Translations under genes and position numbers: made by a program
NCBI GenBank assembly: GCA_016800925.1
Contig: JABCPU010000699.1
Coordinates: 1 to 30,212, forward strand
Source of the DNA: Suillus spraguei
Lineage: Eukaryota > Basidiomycota > Agaricomycetes > Boletales > Suillaceae
Reading direction: 5' to 3'
DNA length: 30,212 nt
Shown: in pieces, positions 1 through 8,619 of the stretch
Layout of the letters: each line of letters starts with the position of its first letter
Numbering within the stretch: the first letter of the stretch is position 1
The notes under the pieces: model-generated
Told to the model about the DNA's origin: nothing
The model's input: the letters and a program-made list of their open reading frames with translations, nothing else
Database searches by the model: none

Positions 1-944
1 CCGTTCACGATGTTCTGCCATGTTGTAGAGAAAATCAGGATATCGTCCATGTAGATAACCATCCATCCTTCATTGATTTCTTGCTGGAAGGTACGATTCA
101 TATATGCTTGGAAAGTTGCTGGGGAATTGCAGAGGCCAAAGAACATGACGTTCGGTTCAAAAAGGCCAAATTCCGTAGTGAAAGCAGCTTTCCAGCAATC
201 ATCGGGATGAATGCGAATATTATTATAGCCGGACCGGATATCCATTTTCGTAAAGAACTGTGCACCATGAAGACGTGCGACTAGGGAGATAGGGAGTGGG
301 AGCGGATAGGTGTTCTTGACTGTCCAATCATTGATGTAGCGATAATCTTGACAGGGACGCAATTCTCCACTCTTCTTTCCCACAAAGAAGAAGCCACTGG
401 CTTGGGGTGACTTCGATTCTGAGATAAAACCTTTCGCAATGTTTTCATCAATAAACGTTTTGACAGCAGCGCGTTCTTTTTCTGATAGCGGGTAAACCTT
501 AGACGTGCGGGGAATGAAACCGGGTTTAGTATCAATCTGATGATCAATACAGGGCGTTCGGGGGGTAGTTTGTTCAGTCTGTCTTTAGCAAAGATGTCTG
601 CAAAGTCGTGCAAATAGTCTGGGACCAATTCTTCAAGGATTTCTTTTTCTTTTCCTTCTCATCCGTTGCGAATTCCTGAGCTTTGTTACTGTATTTCGGA
701 GGAGGAAGGGGATTGTGGAATAGTTGGGAAGTTGTTCGAATCGGGAAGTTCCATCATGTGTGAGAGGCGTGTCCATGGATACTTCTTCTATAATCCTCAT
801 GCTAACTCCATCAGTATCGTATTCCACAAGAAATTCTCCATCTCCTAGTTCATAAGAGGAAATTTCACGTACTTCTGGCGCATGCCAGACATCTTGCATT
901 GTGTTGAATTGATCATCATCCTCTGTTGGGATCAACGAGGGCAT
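1..944 (-). pseudogene. Reverse transcriptase region of gypsy pol (N-terminal part, frameshifted)
   Basis: Read from 944 down, this matches the plus-strand RT at 9483 onward: an acidic leader starting MPSLIPTEDDDQFN, then [15 protein letters not shown], then the RT fingers and palm. The YMDD catalytic box is at about 48-59, close to the window edge. The frame changes near 660, between the acidic leader and the VPDYLHDFADIF block, and again near 555 after LPPERP. The RT is therefore split over at least three frames. The corresponding region of the plus-strand copy is open, so these shifts are specific to this copy. RT would copy the element RNA into cDNA inside cytoplasmic particles. As read, it cannot be made from this copy. 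Confidence 0.88.
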
Positions 945-1030
945 GGGTTCTTCTTCATTGGGGATTTCTTCAATTGAAGCCGAGGAAGTATGTTGAAGAG
1001 TTTTCGGGGGTATGTAGAACTTGGATAATT

Positions 1031-1840
1031 TCAGTACGTTGGTATCCCATCCGGGATCTCCTCTTCTGCTTTTCTCTTTCCATACTTCTGTTCTTCTATT
1101 GGCCGTTGCTCAATAGGCTTTTGTCTGACCTGATGCTCGGGTTCAGATTCATTCTTGCGCTTTTCTGCGCGGGGAATCGGTGATACTGATCGTGGTAATT
1201 GTACATGTGGAATAGGATTGGTGGTGTGTAGTGTTTGTACTTCCGGTTCAAAATCATTAGGAATAGAAGGGATGATGAGGGATCTCGGAAGTCGGGAATG
1301 TTGCCACTTTTTAGAATGACAATTGAAAATCGGGGGCAATCCATTCTTCTTCTGATCTATATCCATATCAATTTCGATTTCATCCGATTTCATTGTTCGG
1401 GGAAGGACGAGTGTTTCAGCAGCCCAATCTATGCTTGGGTTCATTGCGCGTAACCACGGAATTCCCAGAAGGATTTGATCTCTTCTTCCTAGTTTGGTGA
1501 TATTGAATTTTCCATACATGGTTCGTTCATCAATTTTGACCACTAGGAGACAGTAGTGCGTGATTGGCCCCCCTTTGATAAGGGTTCCATCTGCCGTAGC
1601 AACTCGAAACGGTGTTTTGAGTTTTTGTCGTGTGATTTGATGGAGTTTCACAAACTCTTCAGAGATAAACGTTCCGGCCGCGCCCAAATCAATAACAGCG
1701 GTGGTGTCGACGGATTTTAAGCGAGTACGCGAATGAAGGGTGATAGGGATACGAAGTTCTTTTCTTTCACCTACAGCGCGTACAAGTCTTAGTAATACAT
1801 TAGGAGAAACATACATCGAGTCTTTGTTTCTCCAAGTCAA
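1031..1840 (-). pseudogene. Gypsy aspartic protease and linker, inactive active site
   Basis: This frame is open for about 270 codons but has no ATG at its 5' end. It overlaps the end of gag (stop at 1837-1839) in the -1 frame, as expected for a gag-pol fusion made by frameshifting. The retropepsin core is visible: a V-I-D-x-G-A-A-G-T-F-I block, and later L-L-G-I-P-W-L. The catalytic triplet at about 1682-1690 reads D-L-G, whereas the other copy has D-S-G. Protease cleaves Gag and Pol into mature proteins, so the Ser-to-Leu change should impair it. The acidic linker runs on to a premature stop at 1031. A one-base loss in the run of C near 1050 explains it, because the other copy stays open there. 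Confidence 0.85.
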
Positions 1841-2694
1841 AAATCCGCGACAATCCGCCTCACAGTTTCTTCATCATCTCTCACAGTTTCTTCATCATCT
1901 TCCCCTTCTTTGACTTTGGTTTGTCGGAGCGGGGTCTTCTTCTTTTTATCAGGACAATTATGGATGCGGTGTCCTGTCTTCCTGCATCTGAAGCATTGTC
2001 CCTTCTTCATGCATTCAGATCTCTCTGTATCGGAGATTCGATCTACGACCATTGCATTGGAATCACGATTTGGTATGTATCGTGCATTTCCATAGTTCTT
2101 CTTCTTCTGTTGTGGAGCATGATGTGTCCTCATGGCTTGAAGGCGATGATGGGAGTTGTCAATGGAAACACATTGCAGCACAACATCTCGGAATACTTCT
2201 GAGACATCCCCTAATGCGAAAAGCTTTGTAAGGATTCCCCAATTCAAGCCATCTTGGAAGAATTGGATCTTCGTCGCATTATTGGTGATATGAGCCTTGG
2301 CTGCAAGTGCCTCAAAATCAGCGATGTAGGTGTGGAGATCTCCACTGCCTTGTTTGAGGTCCCTGAGTTTCATGAGTGCAGTTCCTTTGGTATCCACTGG
2401 GTCAAAGGCTTCTTTGAAGCTTTTCATAAAATCCAACATTGTCCCATAACCAACTTTTTGTCCAGAGGTGTCGATTGATTGAGCATGGTCAAGGAATTGC
2501 TCTTTCCAGGATTTGGCATTCCTTTCGGTCATAAAGGATGTTATGAAAATGATTTTCTGTTTATTGGTGGTGTAAAGCTTTTCGTTGATATTGAAGTGAA
2601 GATTACATGACTGGATAAATTCGCAAGAGTTGTCGCGATCTCCATCAAAAGCGGGTGGCTGGCCGATTTTGTATTCAAATTCTTTGGTCGCCAT
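1837..2694 (-). CDS. Gypsy Gag (capsid/nucleocapsid) with CCHC zinc knuckle
   Basis: About 285 residues from the ATG at 2694, beginning MATKEFEYKI. I chose this start because the plus-strand copy begins at the equivalent ATG, although the frame is open further upstream here. The family signature G-x-L-x-T-Y-I-x-D-F in the middle belongs to the retrotransposon gag domain. A nucleocapsid knuckle C-x2-C-x4-H-x4-C (CFRC...GHRIHNC) lies near the C-terminus, followed by a Lys-rich then acidic tail. That tail contains a duplicated short DDEETVR repeat. The frame ends ...VADF at the stop codon. Gag builds the virus-like particle and binds element RNA. This gag is uninterrupted, unlike the plus-strand copy's tail. 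Confidence 0.9.
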   Translation of the reverse strand: MATKEFEYKIGQPPAFDGDRDNSCEFIQSCNLHFNINEKLYTTNKQKIIFITSFMTERNAKSWKEQFLDHAQSIDTSGQKVGYGTMLDFMKSFKEAFDPVDTKGTALMKLRDLKQGSGDLHTYIADFEALAAKAHITNNATKIQFFQDGLNWGILTKLFALGDVSEVFRDVVLQCVSIDNSHHRLQAMRTHHAPQQKKKNYGNARYIPNRDSNAMVVDRISDTERSECMKKGQCFRCRKTGHRIHNCPDKKKKTPLRQTKVKEGEDDEETVRDDEETVRRIVADF

Positions 2695-2876
2695 GATTGG
2701 TGATTCGTCTGGTGAGTTATACTTTCTCAATGCCTACACGCGCTGTCTTGCTGTCCATTAGGGCTTGTCTTCTGTCAGAGGGCTTCTCTTGACAATCTAG
2801 CATACGCGTATGCTAATCTGCTTATCAAAGCAGTCAGGGTTCGGGGTCGAAGACGGATAGTCGACGATTCGGTAAG

Positions 2877-2888
2877 ACTTTAATCTTT
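2877..2888 (-). other. Primer binding site, self-priming type (minus copy)
   Basis: Immediately inside the 5' LTR, with one spacer base at 2888, the element strand reads aagattaaagt. This is the exact reverse complement of an 11-nt stretch in the LTR (3150-3160) at the expected RNA start. No TGG-type tRNA 3'-end match is present. The same arrangement is conserved in the plus-strand copy. Confidence 0.75.
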
Positions 2889-3363
2889 TGTTACGACTGG
2901 GGTGGCGTCACCAGCGACAGTGAAAAGACACAGTCGGTATGCTGGGAAGTTCTACAATGTCCAGAAGAGGACAAGGTGAAAGTACAAGGAACGCGTTCCA
3001 AGTACAATCAAGGGTCTAGCCTCAAGGATAAGTCCGAGAGGTTCTTACAAGAATAGAGACTAAGGCTAAGGAGTGCTTAGACTTAGAGACGATTCAAGGA
3101 CGACTTAGGTTGCAGACCTAAGTGAAGGAAGTTCCAGGTAAAACCCAGTAAGATTAAAGTAAAGGATCTACTACAAGTACAGCGTGCTCAAATAGACCAA
3201 TATGTGCGCACGGACCAAGAGAGCATGGGAAAGTAAGTGCGTATCCAAATAAGGAAGGCAACTATAGTACAGATGCGTTGAGCATATGAATCAGAGTCAT
3301 GTGACATGATGTACAAATAAGGGAACAAAGAGAAAATGAATAGGGGCACGTACAATTGTAACA
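2889..3363 (-). repeat. 5' LTR of the minus-strand gypsy element
   Basis: 475 bp, with TGTTA...TAACA ends in the element orientation. It aligns over its full length with the LTRs at 7107-7584 and 14253-14726, with many substitutions. It carries the TATTTGAG-like promoter region and the ACTTTAATCTT block (3150-3160) that pairs with the primer site. Open frames inside it are LTR sequence, not genes. Confidence 0.93.
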
Positions 3364-4023
3364 TCCTTCCTGGCATGTGAGATGGCCATATTTTCTCCGC
3401 AGGTGGTCCTGTCACATCATTTGAAACATTAGGTGCACTGGGTGGCCCGGAGCAGCAGGACTTAAAGGCTTTGAGTCAGCAGAAGCTGTAGGCTGATGAT
3501 GCGCCTTAAACCATTCAAGGTCATGGTGTTTGAGGTGCTCAGATAGTGAAGATGTCAGAGATTGGCGCTTTGGCTGCAGTTTTGGAAGGGGTTTCTGGAT
3601 AGAGGCACTGGTCAGGGTGTCCATGCGAATATCTGAGCAGGGTATAGATGTGGTCGAAATGTGCATTGTAATCTGTAAATTTATATGTCAAACCATGAAT
3701 AAACAGCGCGTGCACACCTTACAGGTGATTGAACTGAAGGCTCTGCTTGCGTAGTATTAAGAATAGTACTAGGAAACATTAGGTTTGTGCTTGGAGTTGC
3801 ATCCCAGGCAATTGTGATTACTGAGGTAGTGTCCCTAAACAAGATCATGACATTGATGTTCAGGTTTAATAAATGCCTGCATACTTGTATTCTTGAGCCG
3901 TGGCTTCGCCTTCAGCTCGGACAGGATATGTGATTCTAGCTGAAACCCAAGAGGAACTTTGGATCAAGTCATGGAGTTGGACTACGTGACAAAATTGACA
4001 AACAGCCGAATACTTGGTGAGAT
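3364..4023. other. Sparse stretch; possible minus-strand exon at 3412-3680
   Basis: Flank of the minus-strand retroelement. A minus-strand frame of 84 codons (3666-3412, starting MHISTTSIPCSD) is preceded by a plausible acceptor (tttacag at about 3677-3671). It is Ser/Pro/His-rich with no recognised domain. It could be an exon of a host gene interrupted at 3363 by the retroelement, or chance. I see nothing else supportable here. Confidence 0.25.
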
Positions 4024-4510
4024 TCAACACATATATTGCAGGTCCTCCTCAGTGAAAAGTGGCAAGAAAGGAATCACGGCGCGAATTAAGGCCTGATATA
4101 TGTCCATTGCGGCCACTGCTGACGATTCTATATGGAGAAACCTTGTCGTAAAGGTCTGGTGGGCAATCTGTCCAGTACAAGATGAACAAATAGCGCAGAA
4201 AGCGATACATCTACACACCTCGAGGAGCAAAACGATCTGGTGTTAGGGGTCAAAAGTAGTTATTGAGTCTTGCTTCTGTCAAGCCGATCGAGAATTCTAA
4301 CACTTACATTACATAGAGCGTCAGGATAGTACACTTTCTCAGAACCCAACCAGTTCTTCAGCTTATTGGCAGTATTTATATACTCGTTGACGTCTTTTGA
4401 TGCAAGCCTGGTTGCAAAGACCAGGAAAATCTTCGCTTGGTGGCAATGGCAGTCTGTGGACAAGAACTCATGAAGTCCTTGGATGCTGATGAAGCCGCAG
4501 AAAGCTGTTG
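4024..4510 (-). pseudogene. Host gene fragment of unknown family, two exons
   Basis: Two consecutive minus-strand blocks look protein-like and can be joined. The upstream block (about 4510-4312) reads FCGFISIQGLHEF, then ANKLKNWLGSEKVYYPD, and ends at a strong donor gtaagtg (about 4311-4305). The downstream block starts after an acceptor near 4219 (ctcgag) with a Cys-rich VCRCIAFCAICSSC run. It continues with MDIYQALIRAVIPFLPLF and stops at 4024. The implied intron is about 90 nt, longer than the others here, and contains a ctaac branch-like motif. I do not recognise the family. No convincing 5' end is visible, so this is probably the C-terminal part of a truncated gene. Confidence 0.4.
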
Positions 4511-4519
4511 GACTACACG

Positions 4520-5390
4520 GAATTGACTATCTGTAAAATATTTAAAGGCTTAGACGCCCCATCAACCTTGTGATCGTTATAGTTGTCATATCAAAAGAGT
4601 CCAAAGTTGTGGCTCGCAGGTACAACTTGTACAGCCGCAACAAAGGCAAACAGTCTCATTGTCGGCATACTTTCTACTTTATGTAGCATGACAATCTTGA
4701 CTGCAAATAGAGACTTGACGGTTCTTACTGCTTATTGGTCACAGAACAGACGTAGATCCAACAATTGGTAGGGGCTTGTATAGGTGTTGACTGTTCCCGG
4801 AGAACTCAGGCCTTCAATATATCATCATTTTCCATGGCGGACCCACTATCTATCCCATGCTGGATTACAACCCTCGAATGAGTTGGCTCAATGTTAGTTG
4901 TCAATTTACACATCGTGAATGAACATAAACTACTTGCAGCAAGTTGAACACTTGTCTGGTCTCGCTGATTGCATGTTAAATTCGGCGACTACCTGACAGT
5001 GCCCTCAGGATGCGACGGACATGTGGATTGTGTAATACTGGAGCCTGTAAGTGCTTCGTATTGGACCTCAGGGACATTGACTGGTGACCAGCGTGCTGAC
5101 CTCCTGAGTAAGGGGTCAAGGCAGCGTGAAACAGATGATGATAATGAATGGTAGTGATACTTTGAAGTTTGCACAGCCAAACACCAGACAATTAAGGAAG
5201 GCACGAGTCAGTGGTTACTAGGTCAGGGTTCTCAGAATTCTGACCCATGTGAAGCTTTCAGAAATCTGATTCAGTAAATTTTCTACTGGAAGGGTGGTGC
5301 TGATTCGGAGTCATCAGTGTTCACAACACAGCATGACGGGATGGATGCAATAGCACCCGACCCGGCGGTTATGCGTGCTTATATATGTTA
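4520..5390. other. Stretch without a supportable gene
   Basis: Short open frames occur on both strands (for example plus 4969-5154 and its minus-strand overlaps), but none has splice support, homology that I can see, or clear protein character. A plus-strand frame of about 40 codons at 5275-5388 (Asp/Ser-rich, ending just before the Furry-like block) may be a remnant. It ends in a stop immediately before 5391. Confidence 0.3.
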
Positions 5391-5860
5391 GAATGTCAGC
5401 CCCGACATACTGAAGCATCATGCGCCTTTATGGACACGCGGTGCGAGAGTTCAAGAGCTGTTTACCTTGCTGAATGAACAAAAGTTGCTGATGTCAATAT
5501 ACATCATGTGTCGCACTCTGATTGCCGTCTTGTCCATTTTGTCCAAAGATGCACTGGGTGATACGTTGGGATTTACCCTGGGGGAAACAACTTTGAGCAG
5601 TTTAAGAGACCGGACTTGAAGCTCATTGCACAGTCAGCTAATCATCGGCTCAATGCTGAACTCTATGCTATGCTGCTCAGACACCTAGCAAACGTTCGGC
5701 AAGCATGGTGTCGTTACTGCACCATTATCCAAACTAATTATCCACCAGCTTTGTGAGTGTCACGGATCATTTTCTTTGCGAGCTCGAGCCTGTAACAAAT
5801 GGTCAAGTGGCAAAATACCTTGATACGAAGTATGAGCATCTAGGGAAAGGGCTTGGTTTA
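5391..5860 (+). pseudogene. Furry/Tao3/Mor2 N-terminal domain fragment, left copy
   Basis: Nearly the same DNA as 15908-16370, but shorter. It encodes NVSPDILKHHAPLWTRG..., YIMCRTLIAVLSILSKDALGD and LIAQSANHRLNAELYAM. These are hallmarks of the cell-morphogenesis protein N-terminal domain (fungal Tao3/Pag1/Mor2, animal Furry), which supports NDR-kinase control of polarised growth. Lesions: a 12-bp loss relative to the right copy near 5430 (HASQSPLW versus HAPLW), and a one-base deletion near 5592 (GGAAACAACTTTGAG) that breaks the frame. The intron at 5699-5748 has a GC donor (gcaagc) where the right copy has GT. Similarity to the right copy stops near 5860. It is a truncated, non-functional duplicate. 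Confidence 0.8.
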
Positions 5861-6179
5861 TATGTTTTACGAAATGTGAAGATATACTAGATGTTGAGTT
5901 GCACGCAAGTCTTGGGCACGTTCTTTGAAGTAATACCAACTCAGGTTTTACAGTGAACCCGCTGAAAAACGCATAGCATACTCCTACAGAAAAATTCCTA
6001 CTTATATATGCCAGTCAACGCTAAAACCATGCTGCCGATGCCTGGTCATATTGTGCCATCGATGTGCCATCGATCCCGAAGATTCCTGATAAGTGTCAAG
6101 CTCGTACCTTGACCCCTGATAATCCAACACTAGAATGACTGTAGGGCATAGTTAATTGACGATATGATGATATGAAATA
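5861..6179. other. Non-coding stretch
   Basis: No coding region seen. It contains a short perfect tandem repeat (atgtgccatcg twice at about 6057-6083) and the 3' flank of the minus-strand gene ending at 6180. Confidence 0.4.
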
Positions 6180-6251
6180 TCAGCCCTCTAAGGCTGCAAG
6201 CCTCGCGCGAAGTTGCTCAATTTCGGCTTTCTGTTGCTCCATTTTGGCATC

Positions 6252-6531
6252 CTAGTGAAATAGTACCATCAACAAATGAAGACCATGTTTGCTGAGAATA
6301 ACCCACTTTTGCTTGGCAAACTCGCTCAATTTCAGCTTTGTGTTGCTCAATTTCGGCATCCTGGTGAAATAGTACCATCAACAAACGAAGACAATGTTTC
6401 CTGAGAATAACCCACTTTTGCTTGTTGAACTTGCTCCATTTCGACCTCAAACTCCATGTGCAATTTGTGTCGATTCTGCAACGACAAGTACCATCAAGAA
6501 ATGGAGACCATATTAGCTGAGAATAGCCCAC
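6252..6531 (-). repeat. Tandemly duplicated intron-exon units
   Basis: Introns 6531-6476 (56 nt), 6415-6361 (55 nt) and 6306-6252 (55 nt) are near copies: each begins gtggg(c/t)tattctcag and ends with a (t)tgatggtact... block before the AG. The last two differ at about four positions. The exons between them are related as well: 6360-6307 (DAEIEQHKAEIERVCQAK) and the start of 6251-6180 (DAKMEQQKAEIEQ). The repeated unit is about 109 bp of intron plus exon. Confidence 0.85.
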
Positions 6532-7101
6532 CTTTGCCTCTTTGGCTTCATGATGGGACTTTACCTGCTCATGCGTCCCCAACATCTTTTGCCACTCAGA
6601 CTGATAAGCAGCACATACAGCCTCGATATCCTTAGTTGGCGATCCTAATGCGACCCCGCGATAACGACCATGTGCATGATGGTTTCCACACTCCGAGTCT
6701 TGATCACTAGGGAACAGCTCTTTCAAGCTGCCCCACACTGTGCTTGAAAACCAATAGCATTGGTTTTCATATAGTTGGTATGCCGGGGCCTGGCGGTGTA
6801 CCAGAGACAGGACAGTGGACACTTGAAGTGCCGAGGGCGCAGAAGATGTAGGGAAGTCAAAGCTACAAAGCTTGCTGTATGGTGTATATCTGACTTGAAG
6901 TTGTGGGCTGCATCACGGGGGGAACCATAAATAGATACAGAGTCGTATGCGTTGGTGTCAGATGATGAGGGACAGACTAATTCAGATGATTGTTTGAAGG
7001 AACAGCCTTGTCTTTGCACGGCACAGTCTGCAGACACTACAGCCTGAGCAGAGCAGCCATCAATCCAATGTCTGAAAAAAAATAACAGGAACTCGTGTTT
7101 G

Positions 7102-7106
7102 GGATG
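7102..7106. repeat. Target-site duplication, left (ggatg)
   Basis: The 5 bp before the 5' LTR, ggatg, are repeated exactly after the 3' LTR at 14727-14731. This is the integrase footprint and defines the element ends. Confidence 0.95.
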
Positions 7107-7584
7107 TGTTACAGTCGTACGTGCCCCTATTCATTTTCCCTTTGTTTCCTTACTTGTATATCATGTCACATGACTCTGACTTATATGCTCAACGCATTTG
7201 TACAACACATGCCTTCCTTATTAGGATACGCAGTTACATTCTCACGGTCACTTGGTCTGTGTGCACATATTGGCCTATTTAAGCACAGTGTACTTGTAGT
7301 AGATTCCTTACTTTAATCTTACTGGGTTTTACCTGGAATCTCCTTCACTTACATAGGTCTCCAACCTAAGTCGTCTAGAATCGTCTCTAAGCCTAAGCAC
7401 TCCTTAGCCTTAGTCTCTATTCTCACAGAACCTCTGAGACTCGTCTCTGAGGCCAAACCTCTGATCGTACTTGGAACGCGTTCCTCATACTTTCACCTTG
7501 TCCTCTTTTGGACATTGTAAGAACTCCCAGCAGACCGACTGTGTCTTTTCACTGTCGCTGGTGACACCACCCCAGTTCGTAACA
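7107..7584 (+). repeat. 5' LTR
   Basis: 478 bp, TGTTACAG at the left end and GTAACA at the right. It differs from the 3' LTR by the 4-bp acat insertion near 7350 and about nine substitutions, several at CpG positions (for example acgcg versus acaca near 7478). The open frame at 7095-7316 is LTR sequence and recurs in the 3' LTR, so it is not a gene. Confidence 0.96.
7276..7320 (+). promoter_or_regulatory. LTR promoter: TATA-like box and inferred RNA start
   Basis: TATTTAA at 7276-7282 is followed 34 bp later by ACTTTAATCTT (7310-7320). That 11-mer is complementary to the primer site, so transcription probably starts at about 7310 and defines the start of R. The same pair is at 14422-14428 and 14456-14466 in the 3' LTR. 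The start site is inferred, not observed. Confidence 0.6.
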
Positions 7585-7596
7585 AAAGATTAAAGT
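7585..7596 (+). other. Primer binding site, self-priming type
   Basis: One base after the LTR, AAGATTAAAGT (7586-7596) is the exact reverse complement of 7310-7320. In the Tf1 family the 5' end of the RNA folds back and primes reverse transcription after cleavage at about 11 nt. The length, location and promoter spacing all fit that mechanism. No tRNA primer match (TGG...) is visible. Confidence 0.8.
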
Positions 7597-7766
7597 CTAC
7601 CTGATCGTCGACTATCCAGTCTTCGACCCTGAACCCTGAACTAGCGTACGCGTACGCTGAGCAGATTGTCAAGAGAAGCCCTCTGACAGAAGACAAGCCC
7701 TAACGGACAGCAAGACAGCGCGTGTAGGCACCGAGAAAGTATAACTCATCAGACGAATCATCAACC

Positions 7767-8579
7767 ATGACGACCAAAGAATTTGAATACAAGATCAGTC
7801 AACCAAAAGGTTTTGATGGAGATCGCGATAACTCTCGCGAGTTTATTCAGTCGTGCAACCTACACTTTGACATCAATAAAAAGCTCTATACCACCGACAA
7901 GCAGAAGATCATCTTCATAACATCCTTGATGACCGAGAAGAATGCCAAATCTTGGAAGGAACAGTTCCTTGACCATGCCCAATCAACTGACACCTCTGGA
8001 CAAAAAGTTGGTTATGGAACCATGGTGGATTTTATGAAAATTTTTAAAGAAGCCTTCGAGCCAGTGGATACCAAAGGAACCGCGCTCACGAAACTCAGGG
8101 ATCTCAAACAAGGAACTGGAGATCTTCACACTTATATCGCTGATTTCGAGGCACTTGCAGCCAAGGCTCATATCACCGATAATGCAACAAAGATCCAATT
8201 CTTCCAAGACGGCCTGAGTTGGGGTATCCTTACAAAGCTTTTCGCACTAGGAGATGTCTCCGAAGTATTTCGAGACATTGTGCTGCAATGCGTTTCCATT
8301 GACAATTCCTATCATCGCCTTCAAGCCATGAGGACACGTCATGCTCCACAACAGAAGAAGAAGAACTATGGAAATGCACGGTACATTCCGAACCGTGATT
8401 CCAACGCAATGATCGTAGATCGAATCTCCGATATGGAGAGATCCGAATGCATGAAGAAGGGACAATGCTTCGGATGCAAGAAGACAGGACACCGCATTCA
8501 TAACTGTCCTGATAGAAAAAGAAGACCCCGCTCCGGCAAACCGAAGTCAAAGAAGAAGATGAAGACGAAGAAACCGTGA
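7767..8579 (+). CDS. Gypsy Gag with CCHC zinc knuckle, shifted C-terminal tail
   Basis: 270 residues from the ATG at 7767 (MTTKEFEYKISQ), about 180 bp after the primer site. The gag domain includes GDLHTYIADFEALAAKAH in the middle. The nucleocapsid knuckle C-x2-C-x4-H-x4-C is at 8466-8507 (CFGC...GHRIHNC). Compared with the minus-strand copy there is a one-base loss in the A-rich run near 8510-8520. The tail therefore becomes a Lys-rich run and stops at 8577-8579, instead of ending acidic ...VEDF at 8600-8602. Gag forms the particle and packages RNA. The capsid part is intact, but the shift removes the normal gag-pol junction from this frame. Confidence 0.9.
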   Translation: MTTKEFEYKISQPKGFDGDRDNSREFIQSCNLHFDINKKLYTTDKQKIIFITSLMTEKNAKSWKEQFLDHAQSTDTSGQKVGYGTMVDFMKIFKEAFEPVDTKGTALTKLRDLKQGTGDLHTYIADFEALAAKAHITDNATKIQFFQDGLSWGILTKLFALGDVSEVFRDIVLQCVSIDNSYHRLQAMRTRHAPQQKKKNYGNARYIPNRDSNAMIVDRISDMERSECMKKGQCFGCKKTGHRIHNCPDRKRRPRSGKPKSKKKMKTKKP

Positions 8580-8593
8580 GGCGGATTGTCGAG

Positions 8594-8604
8594 GATTTTT
8601 AACT
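8594..8604 (+). promoter_or_regulatory. Candidate -1 frameshift site at the gag stop
   Basis: GAT TTT TAA in the ancestral gag frame: five T at 8596-8600 overlap the stop TAA (8600-8602). The protease frame continues in -1 as TTA ACT TGG. The minus-strand copy has the same layout (GAT TTT TGA, ending at 1837). A -1 slip of Phe-tRNA on TTT next to a stop would make Gag-Pol. No clear downstream pseudoknot was evaluated. Confidence 0.45.
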
Positions 8605-8619
8605 TGGAGAAACAAAGAT

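Larger units (their letters stand above)
1..3363 (-). mobile_element. Ty3/gypsy chromovirus, 5' portion, truncated by window edge
   Basis: Minus-strand LTR retrotransposon of the same family as the complete copy at 7107-14726. Reading leftward from 3363 it has 5' LTR (2889-3363), primer site (2877-2887), gag, protease and the first part of reverse transcriptase. The window ends just after the YMDD box of RT. RNase H, integrase, chromodomain and 3' LTR lie outside. It is more diverged from the plus-strand copy than that copy's two LTRs are from each other. It has its own lesions: protease D-L-G instead of D-S-G, a frameshift near 1050, and frameshifts in RT. Only the right-hand target duplication (expected at 3364-3368, tcctt) is inside the window, so it cannot be confirmed. 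Confidence 0.93.
6180..7106 (-). pseudogene. Host gene of unknown function, 3' part (coiled-coil C-terminus), split by gypsy insertion
   Basis: Minus-strand gene continuing from 15190-14732 across the retroelement. From 7106 the frame reads HPKHEFLLFFFRHWIDGC and stays open to 6723. The next block starts in another frame near 6880 (SFDFPTSSAPSALQ), so an intron or frameshift lies between about 6950 and 6880. It then reads TVLSLVHRQAPAYQLYENQ, CYWFSSTVW and ...KDIEAVCAAYQSEWQ. The last exons are short and resolve well: exon to 6532, intron 6531-6476, exon 6475-6416, intron 6415-6361, exon 6360-6307, intron 6306-6252, exon 6251-6180 ending LRARLAALEG-stop. All three introns are phase 0. The spliced tail is a Glu/Gln/Lys-rich heptad coiled coil. 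It resembles uncharacterised agaricomycete proteins with a Q-CYWF motif; this is from memory and the function is unknown. Confidence 0.7.

Noticed and set aside
7070..7106. Short intron using the ttttttttcag acceptor at the gypsy insertion point
   Set aside because: The nearest donor gives 43 nt without a branch motif and breaks the frame, whereas direct read-through keeps the frame open on both sides.
7095..7316. Open frames in the LTRs (7095-7316, 14216-14428, 3188-3415)
   Set aside because: The same LTR sequence recurs three times and covers the promoter region; these are not genes.
7585..7620. tRNA-type primer binding site
   Set aside because: No TGG start or match to a tRNA 3' end after the LTR. 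The complementarity to the element's own RNA start explains the site better.
8230..8550. Minus-strand frames antisense to gag, and similar antisense frames over pol
   Set aside because: They mirror the conserved gag/pol codons in both copies and lack their own features.
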